NCBI GenBank assembly: GCA_022711195.1
Contig: JAKLFN010000028.1
Span: 1-13,729, forward strand
Reading direction: 5' to 3'
Source: Bacteroidota bacterium
GTDB lineage: Bacteria; Bacteroidota; Bacteroidia; Bacteroidales; VadinHA17
Length of the DNA stretch: 13,729 nt
Shown here piece after piece: positions 7,299 through 13,729 of this stretch. Position 1 is the stretch's first letter. Each line of letters opens with the position of its first letter. The notes under the pieces are model-generated. The model worked only from the letters and a program-made list of their open reading frames with translations, did no database searches and had not been told where the DNA came from. Both the position numbers and the translations under genes were made by a program.

Positions 7299-8357
7299 AT
7301 GTCAAAACTGTTTTCTCCTCTGACAATCGGAGATGTTACACTGAAGAACAGGATTGCCATGTCGCCCATGTGCCAGTATTCAGCAAAAGACGGATTTACA
7401 AACGACTGGCATATTGTACATTACGGAACCAGGGCTGCCGGAGGTGCCGGATTGATAATTGTGGAAGCGACAGCTGTATCTCCCGAAGGAAGAATAACTC
7501 CCGGCGACCTGGGATTATGGTCAGATGAACATATTCCGGGGCTTAAAAGAATTACTGATTTTATCCATAGCCGTGGCTCGGTTGCGGGCATACAGCTTGC
7601 ACATGCCGGCCGCAAAGCTTCCTGCTCAATGCCCGTGGCCGGTGGCAAACAGCTTGATGAGTCCGCTGGCGGATGGCAGACTCTGGCTCCTTCCCCTGTT
7701 CCATTTATGAAAGGAGAAAGGATACCCCGGGAGCTCAATAAACAGGAATTAAAGACCATTATCGAACGATTCAGTATGGCTGCGCGCCACGCCCTCGAGG
7801 CAGGAATCGATGTAATTGAAATTCACAGTGCACATGGGTATCTGCTCCAGGAATTCCTCTCACCACTGAGCAATTTCAGGAGTGACGAATATGGGGGCTC
7901 GTTTGAAAACAGGATCAGGTTACTCCTTGAAGTCGCTACTGCAGTCAGGAGTGTCTGGCCGGCGCCAAAACCATTATTTGTGCGTATATCTTCAACTGAA
8001 TGGACCGCCGGTGGCTGGACTCCTGAAGAAAGCATTAAACTTGCCGCTGTGCTAAAAGAATCAGGCGTTGACCTTATCGACTGTTCTTCGGGAGGTAATA
8101 TTCATAATGCCATTATCCCGGCAGCTCCCGGATACCAGGTTCCGTTCTCTGAAGCAATAAAAAAAACGGGCATACTCACCTCAGCCGTAGGATTAATTAC
8201 TAATGCCGCCCAGGCTGAAACGATCCTCCAGGAAGGAAAAGCAGATCTTGTACTCTTCGGAAGAGAGATCCTCAGAAATCCTTATTTCCCTCTTCTGGCA
8301 GCAAAAGAGCTGGGAGAAGATATCATGTGGCCTCTGCAGTATCTGAGGGCAAAATAA
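7299..8357 (+). CDS. Old Yellow Enzyme family NAD(P)H:flavin oxidoreductase (YqjM/NamA-like)
   Basis: This 352-residue FMN-dependent ene-reductase belongs to the class typified by Bacillus YqjM/NamA and should reduce C=C bonds next to carbonyl or nitro groups. Class-marking residues are Cys25 and Tyr27 in SPMCQYS, the redox-tuning positions of YqjM. The substrate-binding pair His176 and His179 with Tyr181 lies in EIHSAHGYLLQEFLSPLSN, followed by NFRSDEYGGSFENR. QLAHAGRKAS (99-108) and the phosphate-binding end LVLFGREILRNP are also typical. No signal peptide is present, so it is cytoplasmic. It starts 25 bases after the aldo/keto reductase and is probably translated from the same mRNA. It is slightly longer than YqjM. 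The physiological substrate is not known; a role against reactive electrophiles is a common suggestion for the family. Confidence 0.92.
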   Translation: MSKLFSPLTIGDVTLKNRIAMSPMCQYSAKDGFTNDWHIVHYGTRAAGGAGLIIVEATAVSPEGRITPGDLGLWSDEHIPGLKRITDFIHSRGSVAGIQLAHAGRKASCSMPVAGGKQLDESAGGWQTLAPSPVPFMKGERIPRELNKQELKTIIERFSMAARHALEAGIDVIEIHSAHGYLLQEFLSPLSNFRSDEYGGSFENRIRLLLEVATAVRSVWPAPKPLFVRISSTEWTAGGWTPEESIKLAAVLKESGVDLIDCSSGGNIHNAIIPAAPGYQVPFSEAIKKTGILTSAVGLITNAAQAETILQEGKADLVLFGREILRNPYFPLLAAKELGEDIMWPLQYLRAK

Positions 8358-8410
8358 TTGAAACAGGAAAGGATTGTTTAAATTAGGCGTATGAAACCAA
8401 AGAATCATAC

Positions 8411-10297
8411 ATGCCAATAAACGACGCTTTCCCTCTTCTTGAAAAAAGCATTTTCACCGCGCTTGAAACCTATGCAAATGTTCACCGCGGAAGCGGGCAG
8501 AAATCAGTCATTACAACGTTTCTCTACGAAGAAGCCAGGAATATAGTTCTTGAATATTTTGGGCTAGACAAAAAACGTTATGAAGTCATTTTTTGTTCTT
8601 CCAGGAACGCTTCTGCTATTGAAAGAAAAACCGGCAGCAGGAAATGTCATAAAATATCTGGAAGCGAAATTGGTCTGCCTATTGGGACCACAGCGCTGGC
8701 TGTAAAGAAAAGTGCTCTTCCGGGAGGTGTCCCTGGGCAACAAGGAGGAGGAACCACTGTTCTGGTGGCGCCGGACTGGGTGGTCTGGGCAGATGCTCCT
8801 GACAGGTTTGAAGCCGGGACACCTGCAATAATAAATGTGATTACCCTGGCAAGAGCTCTCCGGCTGATAACAGAATACGGAAAGGATATTTTCAAAACGC
8901 CAGCCGGGAATCATGCAACAATATCAGAAATACTCTATAATGATGATTTCACTGATTTACAGGGGAAATTGCTTCTTGAAGCTTTAAGAAAAACAATGAT
9001 AGGCCGGAATATTATTGTCCCTGTGACCTCAGGTACAAAGAATTTTATAAATCTCGACAATGCCGCAAGCACCCCTTCTTTTCTTCCTGTCTGGAATGCT
9101 GTACGACTCGTATTACATCAGCCCGAAAAAATACAGCTTGAAGTTGTAACAGAAACAAAGAAAATATGTTCCGGCTTCCTTGGCGCTCCCCAGGATACTT
9201 ACGATTTTATTTTTACATCAAACACTACAGAGTCAATCAATATAGCCGCTGAGAGCCTGGCTCTTGAGCCTGACAAAAATTTTGAAAAAGTTATCGTTAC
9301 CTCTTTGTCGGAACATAATTCAAATGATCTTCCCTGGAGGAATATAAAACATTCTTCAATAATCAGGCTGCCTGTGGACGCAGAAGGATTTATAAATCCG
9401 GGTATGCTTGAAACCCTCCTTTGTGATTACAATGAAAAAAAGATTCATGGCGATAAAAAGATTGTTCTGGTGACTATTTGCGGCGCATCAAATGTTTTGG
9501 GAACATTCAATGACCTTGAGAAGATAAGCGAAATCGTTCATAAATATAATACCCGCCTCCTTGTCGATGCCGCACAGATGGTTGCCCACCATAAAATCGA
9601 AATGGGAAAGCTGGGTATAGACTGCCTGGCCTTTTCAGCACATAAGGCATACGCTCCATTCGGAACAGGTGTTCTCGTTTGCAAAAAGGGATTTCTCTGT
9701 TTCGATGATCAGGAGATGTCTTTAATTAAATCATCGGGAGAAAAAAACCGGGCCGGAATAGCGGCACTGGGGAAGACATTGTTGCTGCTGCAACGTATCG
9801 GCATGGACATGATCAGGAATGAGATGTCGGATCTTACTGCCCGTGCTCTAAGCGGTCTCCGGGAAATCCCCGGAATAACCCTCTATGGAATAAATAAAAC
9901 AGATTCTCCTTCTTTTTCACAAAAAGGGGGAGTCATCGTATTCAATCTCAAAGATAAATTTGCCAATATAGTAGCCAGAGAACTGGCTGAAAAAGAAGGC
10001 ATCGGTGTTCGTTACGGATGCCATTGTGCACATCTTATCATTAAGAATCTGGTAGGAGTCGGTCCGCGTTTGTCACGATTCCAGCACATTATTGCCACTC
10101 TGTTCAGAAGCGTTAAATTCCCGGGGCTTACAAGGATAAGCATAGGAATAGGCAATGAACCGGAGGATATTGAAATTTTACTGAGATCTGTCGCAGGAAT
10201 CGCCGGATCATCTGTAATAAAGAAAGACACATCCCTGAAGCCCAGGATAATTCAGCTTGCGAAAAAGATTTCAGAAAAGGTTTACACTGGATCCTGA
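8411..10297 (+). CDS. Composite class V aminotransferase / cysteine desulfurase-like PLP enzyme
   Basis: This 628-residue protein carries two unequal copies of the class V aminotransferase fold. The C-terminal copy (about 211-600) looks catalytic: LDNAASTP at 215-222, SNTTESIN at 270-277, PLP-stacking His302 in SEHNSN, Asp386 and Gln389 in VDAAQ, and Schiff-base Lys412 in FSAHKAYAPFGTG. Cys539 in GCHCAH lies where SufS-type desulfurases have their active Cys. The N-terminal copy (1 to about 155) keeps NVHRGSG, YEEARNIVLEYFG, the glycine loop GGGTT (112-116) and DRFEAGTPAI (131-140). It lacks the central segment with the PLP lysine, and residues 155-210 link the two. The C-terminal copy lacks NVHRG and GGGT, so motifs are shared out between the halves. 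I recall similar long homologues, so this is probably a family trait rather than an assembly error. Its substrate may be cysteine or another amino acid and is not settled. It starts 53 bases after the OYE gene. Confidence 0.8.
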   Translation: MPINDAFPLLEKSIFTALETYANVHRGSGQKSVITTFLYEEARNIVLEYFGLDKKRYEVIFCSSRNASAIERKTGSRKCHKISGSEIGLPIGTTALAVKKSALPGGVPGQQGGGTTVLVAPDWVVWADAPDRFEAGTPAIINVITLARALRLITEYGKDIFKTPAGNHATISEILYNDDFTDLQGKLLLEALRKTMIGRNIIVPVTSGTKNFINLDNAASTPSFLPVWNAVRLVLHQPEKIQLEVVTETKKICSGFLGAPQDTYDFIFTSNTTESINIAAESLALEPDKNFEKVIVTSLSEHNSNDLPWRNIKHSSIIRLPVDAEGFINPGMLETLLCDYNEKKIHGDKKIVLVTICGASNVLGTFNDLEKISEIVHKYNTRLLVDAAQMVAHHKIEMGKLGIDCLAFSAHKAYAPFGTGVLVCKKGFLCFDDQEMSLIKSSGEKNRAGIAALGKTLLLLQRIGMDMIRNEMSDLTARALSGLREIPGITLYGINKTDSPSFSQKGGVIVFNLKDKFANIVARELAEKEGIGVRYGCHCAHLIIKNLVGVGPRLSRFQHIIATLFRSVKFPGLTRISIGIGNEPEDIEILLRSVAGIAGSSVIKKDTSLKPRIIQLAKKISEKVYTGS

Positions 10298-10299
10298 TC

Positions 10300-12444
10300 T
10301 CACTTCAGAAAATCATCATAATATCCGGCCATCTTCTCAAACAGGTGTACCCGCGCCCGTCCTGACATGTTATGACCGGCCCCGGGATAAACAAAATAAT
10401 CAACCTGCTTACCCTGCCTGATGCATTCGTCGAGAAAAGCAAGACTATTCTGCCATACAACCGTTGGATCGGCAGTACCATGTATTAAAAGAAGCTTACC
10501 GCTGAGGCTGCCGGCATAGTTTAAAAGGGATGATCTTGAATACCCGTCACTATTCTCCATCGGTGTATCCATGTATCTCTCACCATACATGACTTCATAC
10601 CATTTCCAGTCAATCACGGGGCCTCCGGCAACGGCAACTTTAAAAACGCCGGGATTGCGAAGCATCAACGAAACGGTCATAAAACCGCCATAGCTCCAGC
10701 CGTTCACACCTATCCTCGCAGCATCGACATAATTGAGTGATTTAAGGTATTTTACACCTGCCATCTGATCAGCCATCTCCTTTTCACCCAGCTGCCTGTG
10801 AATAATGCTCTCAAACTGAAATCCACGATTTGCAGAACCTCTGTTATCGACCGAAAAAACCACATATCCCTTCTGGGCAAGATAGTTGAGGAAAAACCCT
10901 GCTCCGCCTGTCCACGATTTGTTTATCAGTTGTGCATGGGGCCCGCCATAAACATAAATTATTACCGGATATTTCTTCGACGGATCAAAATTAACAGGTT
11001 TGATAAGGCGGCACCAGAGATCAGTTACACCATCATCGGCCTTGATTTTAAAGATCGCCATTTCTCCAGTCTTATAATCTTTATATGGATTTGCATCTTC
11101 TTTTAGCACCGCCAGTCTTTCTCCTTTCCGGTCTATCAGGTAATAACCCATGGCCATCTGGATGCTGCTCAGAATATCAATGAAATAATTCATGTCCGCA
11201 GAATTACGAAGAGAGTGCACTCCTTCGCCCGAAGTGATCTTTTCGGTCTTTCCGGTTTTCACTTCTGTCCTGTAAAGGTGAATTTCAAGCGGACTCACTG
11301 CGGTCGATTCGTAAAATACCGAATTAGCCTGTGCATCAAATCCGATAAGATTAACCACCTCCCACTCTCCTTTTGTAAGCTGCTTTATTAATGTTCCTTC
11401 TGTATCATACAGGTAAATATGGTTCCAGCCGTCGCGCCGGCTAAGCCATACAAACTTTGAAGGATCGTTCTTCAGGAAGTATAGCCCGTGCATCGGTTCT
11501 ACATACCTGTCATTCTTCTCTTCAAACAATGTTTTGACAAGCCTTCCCGTAATTGCGTCATATTTATTAAGCAGGAGATGTTTTTGCCCCCTGTTAAGTA
11601 TCCCGGCATAAATGTATTTGCATGAAGGATCCCAGGTTACGGAGGTTATATATTGGTTCTCCTGACCCGCGGTCTGCAGATATGTGATCTCGTTAAGGCG
11701 CGGATTGAATATCCCCAGGGATACTTTCTCGCTTTTCATTCCTGCCATCGGATATTTCATCGGGGCTTCGGTCGCTATCCTTCCATTTATATCAACCTGC
11801 GGATAATCAGAAACTTCGGTCTGGTCTGTCCTGTAAAATGCGAGAAGCTCACCGTTTGGAGACCAGTAAAAGCCATCATTGATGCCGAATTCATTCCGCG
11901 AAGGAGTTTGTCCATACACTATATTTTCATTCTTTTCTGCGGAAACAGGGATATTTTCCCCGTCAATCGCCACAAAAAGGTTATTCTTTACCGTATAAGC
12001 CACGTGCAGCTTCTCTTCATCTGTCTTCCTGTTCTCCCCATCCTTATTAAACGAGTTTACCTTCTGAATTCCGGACCTGGAAAAATCATACAGGAAAACA
12101 GCCTCTTCCGTAAGAAAATAAAACCTGTTGTCATCCATCCATGTTATTGCGGGGAAAGCCCTGAGCTCTTCCTGCTTTACCTCTCTCATTTTCGAATTGA
12201 GGATTTTCAGATTCAGGATAGTGTCAGCTGTTCCGGGTGATGCCGCAGTTTTTTGAACAAGGCTGTTGTTTTCAGTCCATGTGAATGCATTCATGTCGCC
12301 CCTCCACGATAATCCGGTTATCCCTTTGGGTGTAAGCTGGCGGTTCAGGTAATCACCTGCTGTGAAGAGCTTGTCCTGGGAAAAAAGAGTCATCTGTCCG
12401 CAGATCAGAAACAAAATGGCTGATACAGAAATTCTTGTTTTCAT
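10300..12444 (-). CDS. ptpA: Prolyl tripeptidyl peptidase (PtpA-like, S9 family), secreted
   Basis: From the ATG at 12444 the protein has 714 residues and closely resembles, from memory, Porphyromonas gingivalis PtpA, which removes Xaa-Xaa-Pro tripeptides from peptide N-termini. The signal peptide is MKTRISVSAILFLICGQM, ending near LFSQ. The propeller (about 40-440) has landmarks RNEFGI, YPMAGM and RRDGWNHIYLYD. The catalytic domain has VYGGPHAQL, Ser584 in GWSYGGF, Asp659 in HGTADPTVVWQ and His691 in GAGHNMSG. The two glutamates that grip the substrate N-terminus in PtpA (205 and 636) have counterparts in Glu185 and Glu617. A TTG six codons upstream (12462) is possible but overlaps a consensus -7 element, so the ATG is preferred. 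The product should act in the periplasm on proline-containing peptides. Its stop is 2 bases from that of the convergent aminotransferase. Confidence 0.9.
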   Translation of the reverse strand: MKTRISVSAILFLICGQMTLFSQDKLFTAGDYLNRQLTPKGITGLSWRGDMNAFTWTENNSLVQKTAASPGTADTILNLKILNSKMREVKQEELRAFPAITWMDDNRFYFLTEEAVFLYDFSRSGIQKVNSFNKDGENRKTDEEKLHVAYTVKNNLFVAIDGENIPVSAEKNENIVYGQTPSRNEFGINDGFYWSPNGELLAFYRTDQTEVSDYPQVDINGRIATEAPMKYPMAGMKSEKVSLGIFNPRLNEITYLQTAGQENQYITSVTWDPSCKYIYAGILNRGQKHLLLNKYDAITGRLVKTLFEEKNDRYVEPMHGLYFLKNDPSKFVWLSRRDGWNHIYLYDTEGTLIKQLTKGEWEVVNLIGFDAQANSVFYESTAVSPLEIHLYRTEVKTGKTEKITSGEGVHSLRNSADMNYFIDILSSIQMAMGYYLIDRKGERLAVLKEDANPYKDYKTGEMAIFKIKADDGVTDLWCRLIKPVNFDPSKKYPVIIYVYGGPHAQLINKSWTGGAGFFLNYLAQKGYVVFSVDNRGSANRGFQFESIIHRQLGEKEMADQMAGVKYLKSLNYVDAARIGVNGWSYGGFMTVSLMLRNPGVFKVAVAGGPVIDWKWYEVMYGERYMDTPMENSDGYSRSSLLNYAGSLSGKLLLIHGTADPTVVWQNSLAFLDECIRQGKQVDYFVYPGAGHNMSGRARVHLFEKMAGYYDDFLK

Positions 12445-12459
12445 AAAAATGAATTTGCT

Positions 12460-12467
12460 CAAAAATA
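12460..12467 (-). promoter_or_regulatory. Predicted -7 element of the PtpA-like gene
   Basis: On the minus strand TATTTTTG matches TAnnTTTG exactly and ends 15 bases before the ATG at 12444. No matching -33 TTTG is seen at the usual distance. If used, it gives the peptidase its own transcript with a leader of about ten bases and rules out the upstream TTG start. Confidence 0.4.
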
Positions 12468-12489
12468 GGATTTTTTATGCAAGCGATTA

Positions 12490-12523
12490 CATTTACCTTA
12501 CAGCCTGCCCCTTAAGGTAAATG
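12490..12523 (-). terminator. Perfect 11-bp hairpin across the stop codon of the carboxypeptidase-regulatory-like gene
   Basis: CATTTACCTTA (12490-12500) is exactly complementary to TAAGGTAAATG (12513-12523), with a 12-base loop. The stem covers the stop codon (12493-12495) and the last codons of the gene. There is no U-run directly after it on the minus strand, so it is not a standard intrinsic terminator. It may be a weak terminator, an RNA-end stabiliser or a processing site between this gene and the peptidase. Confidence 0.45.
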
Positions 12524-13341
12524 CCGATCTGCCCCGGCGACTGGGTCCAGATAGCTTCTTTCGATTTACGGTGGTAGGTTGTTCCGGTGAAAAATTGTGT
12601 CAGAAATAATAATTTACCTTCGCCAAGGTCCTTGAAAAGTTCAAGAGATATGATTGTCTGCCCTTCAAGGTAGATATAATGTTGCGACAGATCCAGAGTC
12701 ACCGGTTCTTTTATATTTTTTCCTGAAAATGACAGGTATACCGGTTTTATAAGTTTGTTTTCCCACTCCTCCTGTTCGTTCAACCGGTATACATTCAGCC
12801 TGTAGGTTACCGAATCATAAGTGCAGATACCGACATTAAGGCTGATATCTCTTACCCTGATCTTCTTCTTAACATTGATCTTTATGCCCAGCTCTGATCC
12901 CAGGGTATTGTCAGAAAAGCCCGACCGGAGGGCATTGGACAATACAGGAGTTCCAAGTATTATTTCTCTTCCCCTCGGTGAAACGATCCTTAGTTCAGGA
13001 AGTTCATAGATCCTGGGCTTCAGAAATACTTTTCCGGAAGGATCCTCCAGGAGAGTACTTGCCGTTACAATTTTTGATTCGTAACCGATCATGGAAAAAC
13101 GCAATGAATCATCGGCCTCAAGCTCCGCAAACCCAAGAATGAAGCGTCCCGAATCATCTGTAACGGTACCTGTGTTTTTGCCAACAATCCCTATATTAAC
13201 ATATCCCACTCCCCTGGATGAGCCCTCTTCAAGAACCTGAAAAACAACAGGTTGTCCTGCCAGCCGGAATGCCATCAACATAACAAAAACAAGAAGCCCT
13301 GCTTTTTTTATTCTTAAATGGCTCTTCGGGTATCTGATCAT
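12493..13341 (-). CDS. Secreted carboxypeptidase-regulatory-like domain protein
   Basis: From the ATG at 13341 the protein has 282 residues. Residues 1-29 form a signal peptide with a basic N-terminus (MIRYPKSHLRIKK) and a hydrophobic core (AGLLVFVMLMAF). Residues about 33-108 match the CarboxypepD_reg-like fold, with the landmark KNTGTVTDDSGRF and SMIGYES. This seven-stranded domain is widespread at the front of SusC/TonB-dependent transporters, but no plug or barrel follows here. The C-terminal half (about 135-282) is rich in beta strands and not assigned to a named family. It probably acts in the periplasm or on the outer membrane in binding or structural roles. A GTG at 13383 would add 14 residues and spoil the signal peptide, so the ATG is preferred. 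It lies between a terminator upstream and the PtpA-like gene downstream on the same strand. Confidence 0.75.
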   Translation of the reverse strand: MIRYPKSHLRIKKAGLLVFVMLMAFRLAGQPVVFQVLEEGSSRGVGYVNIGIVGKNTGTVTDDSGRFILGFAELEADDSLRFSMIGYESKIVTASTLLEDPSGKVFLKPRIYELPELRIVSPRGREIILGTPVLSNALRSGFSDNTLGSELGIKINVKKKIRVRDISLNVGICTYDSVTYRLNVYRLNEQEEWENKLIKPVYLSFSGKNIKEPVTLDLSQHYIYLEGQTIISLELFKDLGEGKLLFLTQFFTGTTYHRKSKEAIWTQSPGQIGIYLKGQAVR

Positions 13342-13390
13342 TGTTGAAACCTGTTTGAGATTCTGCAGGAGGTAAATATGCACGTTTAAA

Positions 13391-13430
13391 ATTAAAAAGA
13401 AATCAGTTAGCTGAAAAACGGCTAACTGAT
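13391..13430 (-). terminator. Rho-independent terminator of the PepSY-like gene
   Basis: ATCAGTTAGC (13402-13411 on the plus strand) pairs perfectly with GCTAACTGAT (13421-13430) around a 9-base loop. On the minus strand the stem is followed by TTCTTTTTAATTTT. It lies 22 bases past the PepSY-like stop, facing the same way. Confidence 0.75.
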
Positions 13431-13452
13431 CTCATAAACTTGCTATGACAAA

Positions 13453-13728
13453 TTAATTGGTGCCCTTCCAGTTGAAGGAGATTGCTCTCTTAACACCGTC
13501 TTTTTCCACATTTATGCGGAAATGCTGTTCAATCTTTGTTTTATCAAGACTGTGGTCGTGGTAAAATTTGATGATTTCCCTGTTCCCGGTAATTTTCCAG
13601 TCTTTATACTGGCTGTTAAGGAACTTTTCCATTACATCTTTGGGTATTGAAGTGTCTTTCAACAACTCCCGGGTCTCAACAAGCTCACCCTTGTTTGTAT
13701 AAACAGCCCAGAGTTCTGTCCCTTTGTC
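13453..13728 (-). CDS. PepSY-like domain protein, C-terminal fragment
   Basis: The frame is open through the right edge and ends in TAA at 13455-13453, so the start lies outside the window and 91 codons are visible. The pattern resembles the C-terminal repeat of the PepSY-like (BT_0923-type) small periplasmic proteins of Bacteroidota: ELWAVYTNKGELVETRE, then IPKDVMEKFLNSQYKDWKI, then a strand-rich end with FRINVEKDGVKRAISFNWKG. These proteins are usually exported and of unknown function. The signal peptide and first repeat are not in view. The TTG at 13665 is internal and not the start. A strong terminator follows the stop, so the gene ends its own transcript. Confidence 0.7.
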   Translation of the reverse strand, partial: DKGTELWAVYTNKGELVETRELLKDTSIPKDVMEKFLNSQYKDWKITGNREIIKFYHDHSLDKTKIEQHFRINVEKDGVKRAISFNWKGTN

Positions 13729-13729
13729 T

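Noticed and set aside
8389..8410. Inverted repeat GTATGA/TCATAC just before the aminotransferase ATG
   Set aside because: The stem is only six AT-rich pairs with a 10-base loop; too weak to call a regulatory hairpin.
10798..11106. 102-codon plus-strand open frame
   Set aside because: It is antisense to the conserved propeller/catalytic junction of the PtpA-like gene and looks like a shadow frame.
11653..12240. 195-codon plus-strand open frame
   Set aside because: It lies wholly antisense within the PtpA-like gene, whose family motifs are continuous there, and its translation shows no domain.
13367..13389. Strong Shine-Dalgarno AGGAGG followed by ATG-CAC-GTT-TAA on the plus strand
   Set aside because: It would make a three-residue peptide with no plus-strand gene behind it; it overlaps the upstream side of a minus-strand gene and is probably chance.

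Overview
The window reads as a chromosomal segment of a Bacteroidota bacterium, probably Bacteroidales or a relative. The reasons are a PtpA-type prolyl tripeptidyl peptidase, a carboxypeptidase-regulatory-like secreted protein, a PepSY-like protein, a membrane-anchored LytTR regulator, weak Shine-Dalgarno sequences, and promoter -7 elements fitting the Bacteroidota form TAnnTTTG. No tRNA, rRNA, CRISPR array, insertion sequence or phage gene was seen. Coding density is very high and no gap reaches 300 bases. Family names are given from memory of the families; no search was run.

Layout. The left edge holds the C-terminus of a Gfo/Idh/MocA oxidoreductase with an intrinsic terminator (1-413). 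A pirin (452-1336) then runs tail to tail into a small DUF4180 protein (1341-1688, minus). A secreted S9 peptidase (1817-4015) runs tail to tail into an alpha/beta-hydrolase, probably DUF6051 (4018-5160, minus). The hydrolase is divergent from a four-helix membrane LytTR regulator (5381-6244). The 220-base gap between these two starts carries four direct repeats of TGTGACGAA spaced exactly 20 bp apart. Downstream of the regulator, on the same strand, lie an aldo/keto reductase (6299-7273), an Old Yellow Enzyme flavin reductase (7299-8357) and a 628-residue composite class V aminotransferase (8411-10297). On the minus strand of the right third are a PtpA-like exopeptidase (10300-12444), a carboxypeptidase-regulatory-like secreted protein (12493-13341) and the C-terminus of a PepSY-like protein (13453 to the edge).

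How the genes may work together. Two different secreted S9 peptidases suggest periplasmic peptide use. The LytTR gene with its phased repeats looks like an autoregulated sensor-regulator that could also control the divergent hydrolase and perhaps the AKR/OYE/aminotransferase run behind it; this is inference from position. The two items most worth a second look are the 20-bp-phased repeat array and the aminotransferase, in which family motifs are divided between a truncated N-terminal copy and a catalytic C-terminal copy.
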